The position numbers were made by a program, and so were the translations under genes. Shown piece after piece: positions 6,073 to 8,401 of a DNA stretch of 8,401 bases. The stretch comes from Frankiaceae bacterium. GTDB taxonomy: Bacteria > Actinomycetota > Actinomycetes > Mycobacteriales > SCTD01. The stretch covers positions 1-8,401 of the forward strand of contig CANKBT010000119.1 in NCBI GenBank assembly GCA_947479995.1. Reading direction: 5' to 3'. Position 1 is the stretch's first letter. The number at the start of each line of letters is the position of its first letter. The notes under the pieces were generated by a model, which was not told the DNA's origin, ran no database searches, and saw only the letters and a list, made by a program, of their open reading frames with translations.

Positions 6073-6738
6073 GTGCGAGTCCTGGTGGTCGAGGACGAGG
6101 TGCCGCTGGCCGACGCCGTGGCGCGCGGGCTGCGCCGCGAGGGCATGGCGGTCGACGTCGCGTACGACGGCGACGCGGGCCTGGAGAAGGCCCTCATGAC
6201 CCGCTACGACGTGCTCGTGCTCGACCGCGACCTGCCGCTGATGTCCGGCGACGAGCTGCTCGGGCACCTGTCGGCCGACGGCGCGCTGACCCGGGTGCTC
6301 ATGCTCACCGCGGCCGGCGGCCTGGCCGACCGCGTGCGCGGGCTGGAGCTCGGCGCCGACGACTACCTCGCCAAGCCCTTCGCCTTCGAGGAGCTGGTGG
6401 CGCGGGTGCGCGCGCTCGGCCGCCGGGCCACGCCGGCGGCGCCGCCGGTGCTCCGGGGAGCGGGCGGCCTCGAGCTCGACCCGGCGCGGCGCACGGCCAC
6501 GCGCGACGGCCGGCCGCTCGACCTCACGCGCAAGGAGTTCGGCGTGCTGCAGGAGCTGCTGCGCGCCGACGGCGCCGTGGTGAGCAGCGAGGAGCTGCTC
6601 GACCGGGTGTGGGACGAGAACGCCGACCCCGGCACGACCATCGTGCGGGTGACCGTCATGACGCTGCGCAAGAAGCTCGGCGAGCCGCAGCCCGTGCACA
6701 CCGTCGTCGGGTCGGGCTACCGGGTCGAGCCCGCGTGA
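6073..6738 (+). CDS. OmpR-family response regulator, CutR-like
   Basis: Cytoplasmic DNA-binding regulator of a two-component system, 221 residues. The receiver domain (1-115) has the acidic pair Glu7-Asp8, the phospho-acceptor Asp51 in VLDRDLPLMSGDE, Thr79 in VLMLTAAGG and Lys101 in YLAKPFAF, so all catalytic and switch positions are intact. A short linker (about 116-130) leads to a winged-helix output domain with LELDPARRTATRDGRPLDLT, KEFGVLQELL, and the recognition-helix region TTIVRVTVMTLRKKLGEP, ending in VGSGYRVEPA. The wording VLDRDLPL, AKPFAFEELVARVRALGRR and VRVTVMTLRKKLGEP is very close to what I remember of Streptomyces CutR. The GTG start at 6073 is set by the TAGCGT box seven bases before it; a GTG at 6010 lies upstream of that promoter. 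It overlaps the kinase gene by GTGA. The target genes are unknown. Confidence 0.95.
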   Translation: MRVLVVEDEVPLADAVARGLRREGMAVDVAYDGDAGLEKALMTRYDVLVLDRDLPLMSGDELLGHLSADGALTRVLMLTAAGGLADRVRGLELGADDYLAKPFAFEELVARVRALGRRATPAAPPVLRGAGGLELDPARRTATRDGRPLDLTRKEFGVLQELLRADGAVVSSEELLDRVWDENADPGTTIVRVTVMTLRKKLGEPQPVHTVVGSGYRVEPA

Positions 6739-7895
6739 GCGCGGGCCGCACCACCCTGCGGTGGCGGCTCACCCTCGTCATCGGCGCCGTGACGGTCGCC
6801 GTCGGGCTGCTGCTCCTGCTGCTGTCGTACCTGCTCGTGGGGCAGGCGACGCGCGAGGGCACCATCCGCGTGCGCGGCGACATCGGCTTCGTCGACGACG
6901 ACACCGGCCGCTTCGTCACGCTCGCCGAGGCGCAGGAGCAGATCCGCCAGGAGGCGCTGCAGCAGCTCGCCCGCCAGGGCCTGCTCGCGCTCGTCGTGCT
7001 CGTGGCGGTCGGCGTCGCCGTCGCGTACGTGCTCAGCGGCCGCGTGCTGCGGCCCCTGCAGCAGATCACCGCCACCGCGCAGCGGCTGTCGGCCGAGCAG
7101 CTGAGCCAGCGCATCGACCTGCCCGGCCCGGAGGACGAGCTCAAGGTGCTGGCGGACACCTTCGACGCGATGCTGGCCCGCCTGCAGGCGTCCTTCGACG
7201 CGCAGCGGCGCTTCGTCGCCGACGCCAGCCACGAGCTGCGCACGCCGCTGGCGGTCATGCGCACGGAGGTCGACGTGGCGCTCGCCGACCCGGGCGCCAC
7301 CGTGCCGGAGCTGCGGGCGAGCGCCGAGGTGGTGCGGGCGGCGACCGAGCGGGCCGACGCGCTCGTCGACGGGCTGCTGCTGCTGGCGCGCACCGACGCG
7401 CTGTCGGCCGACCGGCTGGCCGTGCGCGAGCGGGTCGAGCTGTCCGCCGTCGCCGCGGCGGGGCTGGCCGCCGTCGCCGGCGAGGTCGAGGAGCGCGGCC
7501 TGGCCGTGGAGGTGGCGTGGGGGCCGGCGCCGGTCGTGGGCGACCCGGTGCTGCTGGAGCGGCTGGCCGGCAACCTCGTCGAGAACGCCGTGCGGCACAA
7601 CGTCGACGGCGGCCCCGTGCAGGCCTCGACCGGCACGACGCCCGACGGGCGCGCGTGGCTGGCCGTCGCCAACGCCGGGGCCGAGCTCGCGCCGGAGGAG
7701 GTCGAGCCGCTGTTCGAGCCGTTCCGCCGCCACGGGCGCGCCCGCACGGCCCGCCGCGGCGCCGGCCTCGGGCTGTCGATCTCGCGCGCGGTGGCCACGG
7801 CGCACGGCGGCACCGTCGTCGCCGCGCCCCGGCGCGGCGGCGGGCTCGTGGTGCGCGTCGACCTGCCGGCTGCCCCGCCCGACGACCGCCGCTAG
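6735..7895 (+). CDS. Membrane sensor histidine kinase, CutS-like partner of the upstream regulator
   Basis: 386-residue sensor kinase of the plasma membrane. Transmembrane helix 1 is at about 12-36, followed by a short extracytoplasmic loop (37-81, acidic GDIGFVDDDTGRFVTLAEAQ) and helix 2 at about 82-101. A HAMP linker starts with SGRVLRPLQQITATAQRLS (101-119). The dimerisation/phosphotransfer helix carries the H-box ADASHELRTPL with His166. In the ATPase domain the N-box is NLVENAVRHN (280-289, Asn284), the F-box LFEPFRR (326-332) and the G2 box GAGLGLSIS (342-350). The G1 box is altered to VANAGAELAP (311-320), with Asn where DxGxG is usual; comparable NxG forms occur in many actinobacterial kinases, so activity is likely kept. 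The loop, and the whole protein, has no cysteine. The GTG start at 6735 shares GTGA with the regulator stop, implying coupled translation. The signal sensed is unknown. Confidence 0.95.
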   Translation: MSAGRTTLRWRLTLVIGAVTVAVGLLLLLLSYLLVGQATREGTIRVRGDIGFVDDDTGRFVTLAEAQEQIRQEALQQLARQGLLALVVLVAVGVAVAYVLSGRVLRPLQQITATAQRLSAEQLSQRIDLPGPEDELKVLADTFDAMLARLQASFDAQRRFVADASHELRTPLAVMRTEVDVALADPGATVPELRASAEVVRAATERADALVDGLLLLARTDALSADRLAVRERVELSAVAAAGLAAVAGEVEERGLAVEVAWGPAPVVGDPVLLERLAGNLVENAVRHNVDGGPVQASTGTTPDGRAWLAVANAGAELAPEEVEPLFEPFRRHGRARTARRGAGLGLSISRAVATAHGGTVVAAPRRGGGLVVRVDLPAAPPDDRR

Positions 7896-7896
7896 T

Positions 7897-7907
7897 CCGT
7901 ACGGGCC
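7897..7907 (+). repeat. 11-bp word CCGTACGGGCC, copy 2 (after histidine-kinase stop)
   Basis: Identical to 6024-6034 and beginning two bases after the kinase stop codon. The hexamer GCTCGG also follows both copies (6053-6058 and 7922-7927), at slightly different distances (18 and 14 intervening bases). Confidence 0.35.
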
Positions 7908-7985
7908 CTGCGCACTGGCCCGCTCGGACCCTCTTCGCCCGAAGTGCTTCCGCGCGGCGGCGGGGTGCTGCACCCTTCGGCCCGT

Positions 7986-8004
7986 GAGGCGCGGGGGGCG
8001 CCTC
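7986..8004 (+). repeat. Short hairpin between histidine kinase and alkB
   Basis: GAGGCGC (7986-7992) pairs perfectly with GCGCCTC (7998-8004) around five G residues. It lies just before the larger hairpin at 8012-8053 and may belong to the same termination region. The non-coding stretch 7896-8151 otherwise shows no small open frame with a convincing start signal. Confidence 0.4.
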
Positions 8005-8011
8005 CCGAGCG

Positions 8012-8053
8012 AGAGGGGCGGTCGGGCCCGAGGGGGGTCCCGGCCGCCCCTCT
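8012..8053 (+). terminator. Strong terminator-like hairpin after the two-component operon
   Basis: Bases 8012-8026 (AGAGGGGCGGTCGGG) pair over 15 positions with 8039-8053, with one G-T wobble (8022-8043) and a 12-base loop. Only CTCTT ends the 3' arm and there is no proper T-run, as often in GC-rich actinobacteria. It lies 116 bases after the kinase stop and about 25 bases before the TTGACA box, so it probably insulates alkB from kinase transcription. Confidence 0.6.
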
Positions 8054-8077
8054 TCGCGTCCGGCCCCGGTCGCGCGC

Positions 8078-8104
8078 GTTGACAAAGTGCAGGTGCTTGT
8101 CAAC
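8078..8104. promoter_or_regulatory. Inverted repeat over a -35-like box, candidate alkB operator
   Basis: GTTGACAA (8078-8085) and TTGTCAAC (8097-8104) form a perfect 8-bp inverted repeat with an 11-base spacer, centre-to-centre about 19 bp. The left arm contains a consensus -35 TTGACA (8079-8084). No TANNNT box exists downstream before the start codon; the nearest weak candidate is GAGGCT at 8105-8110. Dimensions suit a TetR- or similar helix-turn-helix dimer. AlkB operons in actinobacteria often include a TetR-type regulator (AlkU) downstream, which is a plausible binder. Confidence 0.5.
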
Positions 8105-8106
8105 GA

Positions 8107-8135
8107 GGCTGACGTGTGTCACCGTCGTGTCAGCC
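8107..8135. promoter_or_regulatory. Second inverted repeat upstream of alkB
   Basis: GGCTGAC (8107-8113) and GTCAGCC (8129-8135) are perfect complements with a 15-base spacer. The spacer itself holds GTGTCA (8116-8121 reads tGTCAcc) and the right arm overlaps GTGTCA at 8127-8132. It lies between the TTGACA repeat and the alkB ribosome-binding site, so it could be a second operator or a leader hairpin. Confidence 0.4.
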
Positions 8136-8141
8136 GACGAC

Positions 8142-8146
8142 AGGAG
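8142..8146 (+). promoter_or_regulatory. Ribosome-binding site of alkB
   Basis: AGGAG with five bases before ATG at 8152. It is the only ATG start in the window and, unlike the leaderless genes to the left, has a conventional Shine-Dalgarno sequence. Confidence 0.7.
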
Positions 8147-8151
8147 CGACG

Positions 8152-8401
8152 ATGACGACGACCGCCCGTCCGACCGACCGCGAGACGACGACCCCCGCCG
8201 GGGTCGCGCCCGAGGCGCCCGCCTGGCGCGACCGCAAGCGCCCGCTGTGGCTGCTGGGCCTGGTCGTGCCCACCCTGCCGTTCATGGCCTGGGGGCTCGC
8301 CGAGCTCACCGGCTCGGCGGCGGGCTGGTACTGGGGGCCGGTCTTCCTGTTCGTGGTGCTCCCGGTGCTCGACAGCCTCATCGGCACCGACGGCCTCAAC
8401 C
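8152..8401 (+). CDS. alkB: Alkane 1-monooxygenase AlkB, N-terminal part (cut by window edge)
   Basis: Integral-membrane, non-haem di-iron hydroxylase that oxidises the terminal carbon of medium-chain n-alkanes to 1-alkanols, using electrons from rubredoxin. Only 83 of the usual roughly 400 residues are present. A Thr/Pro-rich cytoplasmic N-terminus (1-25) is followed by WRDRKRPLWLLGLVVPTLPF (25-44), typical of actinobacterial AlkB. Two transmembrane helices lie at about 32-50 and 60-76. The family motif GPVFLFVVLPVLDSLIGTDG (62-81) corresponds to the conserved 'P-LD-LIG-D--N' segment. The eight catalytic histidines would lie to the right of the window, so activity cannot be judged. In relatives the gene is followed by rubredoxins, rubredoxin reductase and a TetR regulator; that is expected, not seen. 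Alternative: a related AlkB-like fatty-acid omega-hydroxylase. Confidence 0.88.
   Translation, partial: MTTTARPTDRETTTPAGVAPEAPAWRDRKRPLWLLGLVVPTLPFMAWGLAELTGSAAGWYWGPVFLFVVLPVLDSLIGTDGLN

Noticed and set aside
6717..7973. Minus-strand open frames opposite the histidine kinase
   Set aside because: They translate to His/Gln/Arg-rich low-complexity sequence, while the plus strand encodes a kinase with all expected boxes.
7892..8122. Small minus-strand frame of 76 codons in the gap before alkB
   Set aside because: It crosses the terminator-like hairpin and the operator repeats, has no family resemblance and no good ribosome-binding site.
8130..8399. Minus-strand frame opposite the start of alkB
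   Set aside because: The plus strand carries clear AlkB sequence with a Shine-Dalgarno site; the opposite frame is a shadow.
1..8401. CRISPR arrays, tRNA or rRNA genes, insertion sequences, prophage or defence genes
   Set aside because: No regularly spaced repeats, tRNA-like cloverleaf, transposase or terminal repeats were visible; all long coding space is explained by ordinary transport, signalling and metabolic genes plus one unknown.

Overview
The window is a piece of chromosome from a very GC-rich actinobacterium; by eye about three quarters of the bases are G or C. That assignment rests on the GC-saturated codon use, frequent GTG starts (plus one TTG), 4-bp GTGA overlaps between operon genes, two TANNNT -10 boxes placed for leaderless transcription, and protein types typical of actinomycetes (a CutRS-like two-component pair and an AlkB alkane hydroxylase). 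I cannot name a genus.

Left part, minus strand (1-4962): a BMP-type nucleoside ABC importer, in transcription order lipoprotein binding protein (3889-4962, TTG start), double-domain ATPase (2254-3762), permease 1 (1100-2257) and permease 2 (1-1103, cut by the window edge). The last three are joined by GTGA overlaps and are probably translationally coupled. A long perfect stem-loop separates the binding-protein gene from the ATPase gene, a place where importer operons often set the excess of binding protein over membrane parts. The order matches the Bacillus subtilis nupNOPQ guanosine transporter, so import of purine or other nucleosides is the best guess.

Middle (4963-6072): a 155-bp gap with several dyads upstream of the binding-protein gene, then a minus-strand gene for a 281-residue soluble protein I do not recognise (5118-5963). 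The 109-bp divergent gap that follows carries two facing TANNNT boxes, each 6-7 nt from a GTG start, so both flanking genes are probably leaderless.

Right part, plus strand (6073-8401): an OmpR-family response regulator (6073-6738) overlapping its histidine kinase (6735-7895), very like Streptomyces CutR/CutS. A 256-bp non-coding stretch follows, with a strong terminator-like hairpin and then an operator-like region with two nested inverted repeats and a TTGACA box. It leads into the first 83 codons of alkB (8152 onward), an integral-membrane alkane 1-monooxygenase cut by the right edge.

No mobile element, RNA gene, CRISPR array or clearly new system is visible. The points most worth a second look are the alkB operator region, the paired leaderless promoters, the intercistronic stem-loop, short words shared between intergenic regions, and the unrecognised protein.
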